Shown here piece after piece: positions 1 through 13,000 of a stretch of DNA of 64,000 nt. This DNA comes from Hemibagrus wyckioides (lineage: Eukaryota > Chordata > Actinopteri > Siluriformes > Bagridae). A model generated the notes under the pieces. It was not told where the DNA came from. It saw only the letters and a list, made by a program, of their open reading frames with translations, and did no database searches. The stretch spans positions 29,905,355-29,969,354 of the forward strand of contig NC_080715.1 of the NCBI RefSeq assembly GCF_019097595.1, read 5' to 3'. Position 1 is the stretch's first letter. Each line of letters begins with the position of its first letter. Both the position numbers and the translations under genes were made by a program.

Positions 1-146
1 TCATTAGAAGGTATAGTTTTTAGACTGACTTAAAAGCCTGTAATAATAGATTATGCATTTTCTAAATGAAAATGTTACGCCTGCAAATATATATTTCCGC
101 GTCTGTTGTCATACTCATATGGTGTTATACTGTGCATCACACTCAC

Positions 147-490
147 TCTGGGTAAGGGACACCGTCGAGCAGGTCCATGCGTGAAGAAGCGAGAGAGTTT
201 TCTGAGAGGAGGCTGTGGGAGTCATAGCGCCTCATTCGAGCGGAGCTTGTGAGACGGTTATCAGAGACCATGAGAGAACCTCTCCGGGCATTATACTCAG
301 ACTGGGCCCCGCTGAAGGAGTTGCTGGGCACCTGCGTCTGAGACAGCGAGGAGGCCTGGCTTTTCTCCTCAGGTCTCAAGGAGTTAAGCTCGGTGTGGGA
401 TTGCTGAGGATCTTTGCTCTGAATCTCTGTTCGAGGTTTGGCAACTGGAGGGTTTCTATCTATGGGCTTGGGCTTCTCCAGTTTCAGGAT
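147..490 (-). CDS. esyt3: esyt exon 18 (linker before C2C)
   Basis: A 344-bp exon coding a disordered linker rich in Ser, Pro, Gln and Arg, ending SSRMDLLDGVPYP. It resembles the E-Syt segment SSLNSLASSCFDL. Acceptor ATCCCAG, donor GTGAGT at 146-141; reading past the donor meets a stop, so the apparent end at 143 is intronic. Ends phase 2. Confidence 0.88.
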
Positions 491-963
491 CTGGGATGAT
501 AAAGAGCTTAGTAACCAAAGTGTACACACGGAAGTGTAAAAAAGTATTGTAAGCACACTTAAATGCAAGACTATAAGGCACTATAGGAACCATTAAACAT
601 TATTCATGAGTGAGAAAATGTACAAGAACTAATTATACTAAAGAGGAACCAAGCACTAGAGGGCCTTCAGGCTAAAATGTAAACGGTTTATCACACACAC
701 GCAGAAGCATGGACCCATTTAGATCTCAGTTTAGCAGCTCACCCTGAGGATGGCTTTCATCTTGAGCTGGCTGTTGGTCCCAGAACGTTCCAGCTGGAAA
801 GACTGGTCCAGAGTCAGATCTGAGACCTTGATTAGACGGCTGAGAGGCAGAGTGAGCATGCCCAAGGAGGTTTTCTTTTCAGCCATATTCACCTGAAACC
901 AAATAAATAATAGGAGACAAATATGACTCTGGGTATGGTTATAACAATAGTAATAAAAGTAAA

Positions 964-1019
<56 letters not shown>

Positions 1020-4000
1020 GAAGAAGAATAGCACTTGTGCATTTAAGGCACTAATTAGTTCATCTTAAGTGTTTTACAGGATCAGAGTGATGGTCAACTC
1101 CGGGGGCTTTTCACATTAGCAGTTTAGTCCAAAAAATACCAGTGAGTTCAGTAGCACCTGAACACAATGAACACAACTTGTGCTCGGGTCCACACTTGTG
1201 TAAGAAGTAAAGTGTCTTTTAGCTGATTACACAGCAAATGCGCCGGGTGTGAAAACCACCTATCAACAGCATGTTTTGTGCTTCCCTCTGACAACACACT
1301 GTTCTATTTCTATTTCTCCAATTAGGACTTCCTCAACAGCTAGCGTGAGTCAGCATAAACCCTCACTAAACTACGCATGATTATGAGGACATAGCAGACT
1401 GTAAAATGGGATTTCATTTCTAAATTCAATTCAATTTTATTTGTATAATGCTTTCCCAATGGACATTGTCTCAAAGCAGCTTTACAGAACATAAGAAACA
1501 AAGTGCAAAAAGTCCTAGATGTTATGCAAAATCATCCCTAGTGAGCAATCCTGAGGTGACTGTGGCGAGGAAAAACTCCATTTGATGGTATAAGGAAGAA
1601 ACCTTGAGAGGAAGCAGATTCAAAAGGGAACCTCATCCTCATTTGGGTGACACCAGAGAGTGTGATTATAATAATAAATTAAATCACTTCACTAATCTGC
1701 CTTATTACGCATGGTCATTCATCTATCAACTTATGATAACACGGTTACTTTTGCAAAGAAAGAAAGCTCTCACCTGGGCTATTTTAAACAGCTAAACAGT
1801 TTAAATTCTATATAATGTACCAGACCATGAGGTTGTTTTGGCAGTGTTTAATTCTTTCATACCTGAATGTTAAGCACCTGGCTTTCTACATTGTGCACAA
1901 AGAATGTGAAGTACTGCTCAAAAACAGGATCTCTGGATGCGTACACGATCTCAAATAAAAGAAAAGACACACACAAAGGTTAGAAACAGCAAAAAAAAAA
2001 GGAGGCGTAAACATTAGGCTTATGGACAGTTTCTTCGTTTTCCACCTTGTTTGTGTGTTCTAATGTATTCCAGCAGAGGGCGCTCAAGGTCTACGTTTGT
2101 CAGTAGTAGTAGTAATGCAAATGATATGCAAATGGTACCTTGCTTTTCTGGCTTTGTTGGTCTATGAAGAACTTCACATAGGAGTTTGGGTTGTGTTGCC
2201 TCCTTGTAAGCTGCAATGAACAAAAAACCCCCACTTTAACCCATAAATCCTCAAAGGCTTCCTGTGCACAAGTCAGGGGAATAAATTAACATTTAAAGAT
2301 GGGCTGTAGAAGGAAAACGGATGGAGAAGAAGAAAAAACAAAAGGAATAGAAACTAACATTATTTTAACCATCAACTGGTATTTTGCAGTGTTGTCCAGT
2401 TTGTATGATGCATACAATACAGAATCACAACAGTTGTGTAAGTGAAACTAAGCTGTACATCTATGATCATGTGTTCCTGAAAGAAACCGGTTCAGCCGGT
2501 CTCAGGAGTGATTTACAAAACAAAACCTGCTTCTAAAGACAGAAGCCTTACCACCACGTCTGTATGCAACTCTGGAATGCTTTTTTTAGCTCATGCTCAT
2601 CTGCATTCTTGACCAATATGACAAAAAAAAATGCTGCATTTTTTTTGACTTATGCAAATAATATCTGCATAGGAAAAAAAACCGTCTCTATTGAAATGCA
2701 AGAAATTTTAGGAACAGTGGGAAGTTTTCATGTGTTCTCCTGAAAAAAATGATATTGTAAGGTGCAAATATACAGAACTATGTAGAAAAGATCACCATGA
2801 TTTAAAAGGAAACCCAAGCTGCTATGTATTTTGCTATTTCTCAAGGATTCAAGAAAGACAAAGCTCGAAGCGTTCTCGAAGTTTCTATCCCTCAATCATC
2901 CCTGTCAGAGCACTGATTAAACAGGGAATTTTAGTTCCTGTCTACTGATTTGTTTAACAGGTCACATGTTCCAAACTCCCAGAAGCAGTATTGGCTGTCA
3001 ACTCTTCCTCTAAAGTGTTAACAAAACCTCTAGGCAACAGGACACACTGGAATGCACATGTTAAGAAAATGGAAAGATGAGCGCAGGAGAACAGGACGGA
3101 CGGCAAATCCCGGATTGGTTCGTTTAGCCCTTAGGAAAAAAAAAACAATTCCTCAGTTAAGGAAGCTCTTAGCTTCAGGTAGCAAGAGTCTCTAAAGCAA
3201 GGCTCTGGCTGTTTGAAATATTATAGAAGTGTGGTTGCACAAACATTCAAACATAATGTTACCACAAACAGTAAATGCAGGCTTTTATGTATGAATACAA
3301 ATATACTGCTTTGTGGTCAAGTAACCAAAAGAATGAAAAGCATCCTGTCTTTCGGGTCACCTTTGACTGATTGAACGATGATGTGGCGTCACATAGGAAT
3401 GATATGCGGAGAGATACATTCTTAACCGATGACGACTTACCCTCGCCTCTTTGGGTTGCTTCCCATGTTTCTCTAGCTGGGTTAATTCATTGTGGTCTTT
3501 CTAAAAATACAGAGAAAGATCAGAACGACAGACAAAATCTAAAGGAACGTACAGTCGTAATATCAAACTAAAAAAAATTATAAATCTTGTAAATCAAAAA
3601 AGCTGGTATGTGGATTAGCTGCATGGGTTTTCTGCTTAGTATTTTGTAAAAATATTGCATATAGTTGGAAATCATTTTATGTTAACCCACAACTGTTGCC
3701 TGTTGTATCTAAAATGAAATGTTTGATAGTTTACTCACAGGAAGGTTAGAGGCACTGTCCAAATATATAGCGAGCATGGCACAGGCACAGCCATCCTTAG
3801 CCTAAAGAAAATTAAAAAACGTCTTAAGTAATGTCTCGTATTTCAATCATTCAGAATGGTCATACAGTCGAAGTTGCATTCACCCATTTCAAAATGATAC
3901 TAGAAACAAATGATAAATGACAAAAATCTCTCATATTTGCTAAATGTTTTTCATTATTATGGTTTCATTCTGAGGCTGAAATTAATAATAAGTCCCATTA

Positions 4001-7000
4001 AAGCTCTATGCACCCATTGTACTGCTAATATGGACCACAGATGTGCAAAATAGCTAGAAGGTAATAGTGAAGAAGGTCAACATGGCGGTTGAAAATCTGC
4101 AGGATTTTCCAGGTGCTGTCATTTATGAATACTTCCTGAATGTTTTCCCATACATTTCTGGTCTATTTTCATAGACACATAATCACATCTGTTAGGAAAA
4201 CAGAATATAGGCTCCAAAGTGCACACTTTATCCTGAAAATAGTCTACTTTTAGGTCGCTGTGGCTTTGTTGCATATTCGCAATCATGAATATTAGATTTC
4301 TAGACTTGTGTACACACCGAATTAGACCCGACTCACATATTTTAATCAGGAAAAAATAATTCATTACCTATTTTAATGTGTATAAAAAAGAAGACACAAA
4401 CACAAGTGATCTTCATAATATTTATGGTAAGTATAATAATCTGAGTGCTGTGATTTTTGCAGGTTACCTCTTTCAGTAGCTCCAGATCAGTCTGCAGAGA
4501 GAGCCATTGCATTTTCATGTGTACTTTTCCTTTTTCAATCTCCTCCAGGGTGAACCACTGTAATATTATCAATATCAACATTAAATCATTTTATATGAAT
4601 ACAGTAAAGGTCTGCATCAGCTGGGGCCTTGTGTGTAAACCTTTCTTCCTAAACACTTATTGCAAATACAAACAACATACAGGGATGAATTTAGAAACAA
4701 AAGTTTCTGATTTATATGATGACATGTACTCTACATCAAAAACGCTGTCCCTTTATACAACAGAATTAGCGCTAGATCATGTGCACTCATGGATTAAGCT
4801 TTAAGATTAACTGTTAAGTCCCAGCTTAGCTTAGCTGAGTCCCAGCTCAAAGTTCTTAACACTCCCGCAATTTGTAAGAAAACACAAATAGGAACAAATA
4901 AGTACTGTGAGAAATATTCCAGATTTTATTAAAAAAAAAGAGAGATCTAACTGCTAACATTGGTTAAATGTTCTAGATCCTATTCTAAAAATGATCTCAC
5001 TGCTGACGTCAGTAGAATATTCCAGATTCTATTCCAAAAATGATCTAACTGCTAACATCGGAAGAATATTCCAGATCCTATTCCAAAAATGAACTCACTG
5101 TTAACATTGGAAAAATATTCCAGATTCTATTTCAAAAATGATCTCACTGCTAACTTCGGTAGAATATTTCAGATCCTATTCCAATGATGATCTCACTGTT
5201 AACATTGAAAAAATATTCCAGATTCTATTCCAATGATGATCTCACTGTTGATATCAGTAGAATATTCCAGATTTTATTCCAAAAATTATCTAACTGCTAA
5301 CATTGGTAGAATATTCCAGATCCTATTCCAAAAATTATCTAACAGCTAACATCCGAAGAATACTGTAGATTCTATTCCAAGAAAGATCTCACTGTTAACA
5401 TTGGAAAAATATTCCAGATTCTATTCTGAAAATGATCTCACTGTTGATTGGTAGAATTTTTCAGATTCTATTCCAAATATTATCTAACTGTTCAGATAAG
5501 TAAGAGTATTCCGGATTATATTCTGAAAATTATCTCACTGTTAACATTGGAAAAATATTACATATGCTATTCCAGAAATGATCTGACTGTTGACATCAGT
5601 AGAATATTTCAGATTCTCTTTCAGAAATGATCTGATCAGTAGAATATTTCTGAATCTAATCCTAAAATCATCTAGTGGATTTAAGCTTCTATTCATAAAT
5701 AATCTAGTGGCTTAAATTATTAGAATATCAAAAATGCTATACTTAAATAGTGAAACTGTTTTCTTCAATAGAACATTCCAACTTCTCTTCTTAAATGGTC
5801 TAGCTGTTTACACCATTAACATATTTCAGATTTTATTCCCAAATGGGGAATTCTATCATGCAATGACACATACCTTATCGATCACTCTTTCCTTCCTCAC
5901 CTCACCAAAATCCAGTTTAAACCTGTGTTAAGTAAAGAGTGTAATATATGTTACCTCAGATTAACCCTATGTCTGTTACACAGGCTTCAGATTGATTTGT
6001 ACATCATAGACTGACTCTAAAAAACAGAAACAAAACAGAAACTGGCACCTGCCCATGAAGTCATCCTTGTCCGTGTCCTCATCATAGAGCTCTACTTCAA
6101 GCTCTTGGCCTGGAGCTTCATGAACCACAAACTGTACTCAAAGGGAATAAATACAGATATATCAGATTTATCTGACAAAGCAAAATCAACAGGGTCTTGG
6201 ATCATTTCCTGATCCTGATATTTCCTTATTGTAACACAACAGTTGTTTAATTTGCTGTGATTGTGTCAGGAAATTTCAGCAGGTTTAACAAGATTCATTA
6301 TCAAGCCTCATTTGTATGCTTAGAGCATTTACACTATATCAAAATACCAAAAAAAACCTTGTTTAATACAGAGTAATTTGCAAGATAAGAACAATTATGC
6401 AAAATGCTGATTGAACATCAGTTTGAATGCAAATTTTGTAGTTGTTATACGTGCAAAGCATAGCATTAACCGTTACCTCATACACCTCATTCCATCTGGG
6501 GTTCAAGGTCTCTTTAATAGTCTTGGTTTGAAAGCGCTGGTTGCCTACGGTGAGGACTACATAAGGATCAGACTTGCCCTTTACTAGTCCCATCATTACT
6601 GTGTCCATAGCTTTCAAATCCTGAGCCTCTAGCACATGGACTCGTACCACACCCTAGATGTTGTCCAAAAAAACCAACACGACAGCAGTCACTCAGTGTG
6701 TTATCTTACTGCAGTTTATGCCACTTAATCTCTAGTCTGACCAACAACAGGTCAGATCTTTAGAATTTATCACTAAACAATTTCACTGACTAAAATGAAA
6801 GAGGAATAGGTTGTTAGTTTTTTTTAACTGTACTGGAAAGAAAACCTGGGCACATAAAAATTCCACTGATAACAGATGCATTTTAACAGACACAGTGATC
6901 ACACTCACTCGAGGCAGAGGAAATCTCATTTCATCCACCTTGACTTGGTCTATTAATGGGAAACACATACGATTTGGTAGGACCATTAGGGAAGCGATGA

Positions 7001-10000
7001 TGTCCATGATGGCCGACTCGGAAAATTGTCTGCAGAGAAACGTGTGAATTTTATTATTTATTTTATTCAGGGACATGGTGGAGCCAGAGCCTGTACTGGG
7101 AATGCTGGTGAGGTGTTAATCCACCCTGGATGAGATGCCAGTCCATTCCAGAGCACCATGCACATTCACACAATCATTCACACTTAAGGGCAGTTTAGTA
7201 TAGCAAATCAACCTACAAACACTATTTTTGGGAGAAGAAAACCAGAGAACCTGTAGAAACATATACAGATACAAGGACAGCATGAGCCACCCTGAGCCCA
7301 GGACTGACCCGGGGACCCCAGAGTTATGAGGCGCCAATGCTACTTGCTGCACCAGCATGTTGCCCATGACTGATTTAATAAAAAGCAATATTAAACCGCG
7401 CATACCGTAGAGCTGGACTATCCAGAAGATTGGTCATGCCAGTCCAATTCAAGTGCATGGTCTGGAAATTTAAATGAATGAAACGTGTCAGTAATTTTTG
7501 CAGTAATGATTTATGTAAATTAAGTAAAATGTTACCCACAGGTCGACGGATGAAAAACATCGTGACCCCGCCCACAAGTGGGGACTGGCCAATCAATGGG
7601 CTAAGAATCACTCGGAGCATTCCCTGAAGCTGAATGAGAAATAATAACTGCTTTAATTCTTGGTAAAATAGTGGTCAAACTTTATGAATGAATATATGTG
7701 CATAGATGTTCCAAACTAAATAAATTTAATATTTGCCTGAAAAGTTCCTAAATACATCTGAGAAAATAAATATTCAACAACTGAAATGTTAAAAGTATGT
7801 ATTGATGTTTTTTCATTTGAAAAGTTATTATGTAATTATACAGCAATGGCCTTTTTAACCAAATTTCATATATCACTTGATCCTACAACAGACAAACCCT
7901 ACAGCTGTCACTGTCTAATATAAGGACAATTAAAACACACACAAACAAATTATACAGCTTAGCTCTTATTCCAAAAATGAAAAGAATATTGATAATAAAA
8001 GGCAATCAGAGCCAACCTGAATTTCTTTAACTCCTGCTGAGATGCGTGGCTTTACATCTGCATCGATGTCAATATCCCCTACGTAACTAAGAAAAAAATA
8101 ATCAGGAAATATTTAATCAGTGATAGCATTTTATGAGTATTGATGACCAATAAACGTCACCAGAACCTCAACTATTGATGAATCTGTGAGAAAAGTTGCA
8201 CCAGATCCACCAACACAGATTGACCTTAGGGTTGTAGGATTATAAATGTTATCTTTAAGTTAGTTAAGAAATGTTTAAGGTTGAAAAGTTGTATCTGTTC
8301 TGATCTTATCGAAGGATGAAACATGTATTAAATGTTATCTTAGACTGAAAACGAAAATGATACTTTGGTCTAGTGCATACCTTCACACTGACCACAGAAC
8401 TTACGCAATGTTGAAGTCTAGGATGACTTCCCTCATGTCTGCTTCTTGTGTGTATGCTCGTATCCCGGTAATTGTTGGAGCCTGAAACACCACCAACCAG
8501 AGGTGTGGATTAGTCTATCAACTTTACACTCTTCAGCAAAAGGAAAAGAAGCAAGCCTCTAAAAAACATCTACTGCTGTCTAAGAATCACCATGAATGTC
8601 TACACATCAACTCTAATCCATGCTGTGTCTGATAAAGCAGTTGTCCTCACCCTCTGGCCAAAGTGGACCTTGGTGAAGGTGAAGGTCTTGAGATGAGGGC
8701 TGGATTGTCTAATCGAAGGCTGGATGTTCTCTTTCAGGAGTTTGTCCATGTAGACACCAAAGAACGGCCAGGCTTGATGTAGAATCTGAGAAAATTCAGA
8801 AGATATCATGACAGCACAGACATTCCTGTCGAAGCACATAATCGCACATGATTTTCCTGCAAATATAAAGAATGTCGCTTTTTGTGAAAAAGTCATTTTT
8901 ATAATACTGTATAGAGAAAAGGCCAGAGCATATTTTCTTCTCATTTCTGTGGCCTTATTTGTGAACGTTTTCACCCAACAATTATATGTAGCTATCAACA
9001 TTTTTCTAGGTAATGTATCTCATGAAAATGAGCATACTTGACCTTGACATATCACAAGAAGCAATAAGTTTTATTGCTACAAAATTCAAGGACAAAACCC
9101 GCTTAAATTTAGTATATCCTATAATATGGCACAGTAAAAGAAAAACAAACACTCTTTGACAATGCCACAATAAAAAAAAAATAGTCTCTTCTAGTTCTTG
9201 AAGGATATTATGGCGAAACAGCCTGGCTGTCAAGAGAATTTTATGAAGCATTTTATGAAGCATGGAAGGATAGACCTTCATTTCCTTGTTCTTACTGACC
9301 TCACATTTGTTGAAGAATAACACATCATATGTTATATAAAGTGAATAATACCAGTCAGTAGACATTAAAGAGAATGTTCTGGATGTTTTGGTGTTGGTAT
9401 ATATACACACTGTGCATGTCTATATATCTCCTGAGGCATTTATTCTTACCTTGCATTTCAAGCATTCAGTTCTATTCAAGCATCTATTCTTACCTTGTTG
9501 ATCCAGGAAGCCTTCTCAACTTCATTAAAATTAATCTATTGAGCAGAGAAAAACAAAGAATATGGAAAGATTAATTCTACAAAAATGACAGTTTGTCTAC
9601 ACAGGTCAGAAATTAAATGGAAATCCCAGTGGCTCTTCTGTGAAGCATTTTGCCGGCATGGCACATTTGTGTCCACTTGTTCCCTCAAAGGGAAGAATAA
9701 TTGCAAACCAAAACAAAGTTAAACCTGTGGGATATTTTGGCATGCTCATTGGACCACCACCACAATCACCACCACCATATAAAACACCAGTATGTTTTGA
9801 AAGAAGTGATATTACTCATCTATCCAGTCTAGCAGAGATCTGTAGAATCTGCACTAATTTAATACTGATGTTTTGGCTTGTTTTGGCCCAATACCTTAAT
9901 AAGGCAGTTTATGTAGGTTTAATACTTTGTCATTAAAAAAAAAACAAAATTACATACAACAGCAAAGTCCTCAAAGTCCCATATCTGCCTTTTATCTCTG

Positions 10001-13000
10001 TTAGACAACAGACAATTGTCACAAATCCAGATGTAGATTGAGATCACAATTTAGCAAGGGATAAGTTGAGATGATACAAAATAGAAAAACCTCAAGAGGT
10101 ACCAAAGTCAAACAGGAACAGTTCTTCTTATTCCAAAGTGACATCAGTGGGTTGAAGTTTGGTGAACCAATCCTCATCTAGATCCTTCTGGAACCTTCGA
10201 GAGGTTAAACATTCAAATGTTCTGCTTTGAAATGATCTGAGGCGTGAATGACAGCAGGAACCAAACTTGCGGTCACTGCATCACAGAAACTATAATGTCC
10301 ATAATGTATTCTGAAGTAAGAGGAGCGAGCGAACAGTCCGAATGTACGCTGGAAAGCAAGATGATCAAGTCGAATTTAAACAGTGCTTGTCAGTTTGTAA
10401 TGATATATACAATAATCATCTATAATTCATCCAAATTTGCTTGTAAGATTATGGCTAGATTGTTGACTTGGGGATTAGTTTAGCTACCTGTTTAGTCCAC
10501 AATGCAATGTGATGTCATGAACACTGGGCTGGTGTGAGATTTTTTCATTTTGTTTCATAACAATTCAGCAATATTTTTTCTATACATGTCATGAGCTTTA
10601 ATCGAAATGGCAAACTCTTCCCTAACCTTTCAGACTCCACTTTATCCCTGGCGACAAAATTCAATACTGCAATTATATACAGTACATTACAATAAACCCC
10701 CTGCAAGCCAAGCAACTATGTGTTGGACACCCAATACGTTTTGTCCAATGAATTAAATATGTATGGCAGGAAATGACAAAAAAAAAACGACTTTAGTACT
10801 GACTGTAACAATAATACAGTATGCAGGGTGTATTATGCACATAACAAATTGCATAGCATTAAACTAATAAAGATTTGAAGTAAGATTATAATATGGATAT
10901 GACCTGAACATATTAGTTACACACGGTAAACTATTTCTGGATGCATCAAATAGAGTTCGTATACAATACAGAAAGAAGGAAATGACACTGCTGATATTTA
11001 TTGTGTATAGAGGAATTACTGTAGCCTACAGACACCAGGTATTTGGGAGTGATGTATACAAAACACTGAACCGAGAAATTGTCTCAGTATTATCCAAACA
11101 ATAGGCTAAATTTTAGCCATTACAGAAAAATTCCACTCTGGCCTCATAAATTAAGGAGAACCATTAGCACTCAGGTGTGGCCTCTCTAAAATATGCATGG
11201 AAAATTACTGAAGAGTATTGCTCGAGTGTTTTCACAATGATACATAATGGCACAACAGTGCAAAAGCCGTGGGCTACCGTTTCCTTGTCAATGTCAATCA
11301 CGTCTGCTTTCTGGTTTGTATTAACGTAATTTATGTTCCAGCTATGCCATTGTGATAGCTGGCACACTGCTGAAGATTTCCAAAATCAAGCAATGGTCCT
11401 AAAATACACATTATATGCATTTCTAACGCAATGTTATGAACAGCTCTAGAGGCAGAATATCACTGCAATGAACATTTTTCATGTTTTTACATACACACAC
11501 ACATAGGGCTGTGCCATGGAACTGGCATCAAAAACACCAAAATGCAGAGGTGGAGCTTCGAAATGAAACCTGCTTTGCCTGTAAGGTTCCCAGGCAACGC
11601 AACAAAGACCACACCCCTCTGAACACACAATAGTGGATTGACACTCTGTCCTGAATCCAAAACCACACCACACTACAGCAAAACTGCATGGAAAAAAATA
11701 TTACTCGCCTCACTACCTCTCAGACACCATACACAATAAACATAAATCCTATTTCCAGCCAACAAAATCCATTACCTGAATGTTCAGGAATGTATTCGAC
11801 TGATAAGGTTTTGAAATAGCGTGTGATCTAAAATGGCTTGAATCATACACTACATGGACAAAAGTATTGGGAACTCATAATTATTGAATTGTCTCAATCA
11901 GACCCATTGCCACAGGCGTAGAAAACCAAACATCCACCCATGCTGTCTGCATTTATAAACATTTGTGAAAAAATGTGTCCTTCTGAAGAGCTCAGTGAAT
12001 TGAAAGGTGGTACTATGGTAAGATGTCATCTTTGCAATAAGTTAGTTCATGAAATCACATCCCTGCTGGGTATTATTGGAAAGTCAAAACCTTTTAGGAA
12101 CAGCAGCAACTCAGCCACGAAGTGGAAGACCATGTAAAGTTACAGAGCGGGGACATGATTGCTGAGGAGAATGGCGCATAAAAGTCGCCAAGATGCTTCT
12201 GATTCCATAGCTGAAGAGTTCCAAACTTCCAATGACATTAATATTAGCAAAAACTGCATGGCGGGTGCTTCATGAAGTGGGTTTCCATGGCTGAGCAGCT
12301 GCAAGCAAGCCTCACATCACCATGTACAGTGCCAAGCATTGGATGGAGTGGTGTAAAGCACATTGCTGCTGGACTCTGGAGCAGTGGAAACGTGTTCTGT
12401 GGAGTGACAAATCACGTTTCGCTGTTTCACAGTCTGATGGGTGAGTCTGGATTTAGCAGATACCAGGAGAGTGTTACCTGTCTGACTGCATTGTGCCAGC
12501 AAATGGGATAATGGTTTTTCAGGGCTTGGGCTAGGCCCCTGACTTCCAGTGAAGGAAAATGTTAATGCTTCCGCACACCAAGACATTTTGGGGAACAATT
12601 TGGCAAAAGCCATTTTCTATTTTAGCATGACTGTTCCCCAGTGCATGAAGAAAGATGTATAAAGATATGGTTGGATGAGTTTGGTGTTAAAGAACTTGAC
12701 TGGACTGCACAGACTCCTGACCTCAATCCCTTTGGGATGAACTGGAACGGAGATTTTGAGCCAGGCCTTCTTGTCCTGCAAAAATGCTTTACTGGATGAA
12801 TGGGCAAAAATTCCCACTAAAACACTCCAGACTCTTGTAAAAAGCATGCCCAGAAGAGTGGATGATATTATAGCTGCAAATGGGACAGGGGAATGTTTGT
12901 GGAATGGTCAGGTGTTTCAATACTTCCAAATGAACCAGTGCTGAACATGTGAGAAGTGTGAATCTCTCACACTATAAGACTGACCTTAAACAAAACACCA

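Noticed and set aside
143..146. Stop codon at the end of the leftmost esyt frame taken as the C-terminus
   Set aside because: A good GTGAGT donor lies at 146-141 just before the stop, and the family needs a third C2 domain, so the gene continues off the window.
731..1042. Minus-strand frame with a long poly-Tyr run
   Set aside because: The Tyr run is the (AAT)n microsatellite in intron; only the part 743-892 is a real esyt exon.
4905..5860. CRISPR-like array
   Set aside because: Period about 49 bp with the whole unit repeated; no separate repeats and unique spacers; vertebrate intron.
9006..9410. 134-codon minus-strand frame in esyt intron 2
   Set aside because: Low-complexity AT-rich sequence; the correct exons 2 and 3 lie on either side and join in frame.
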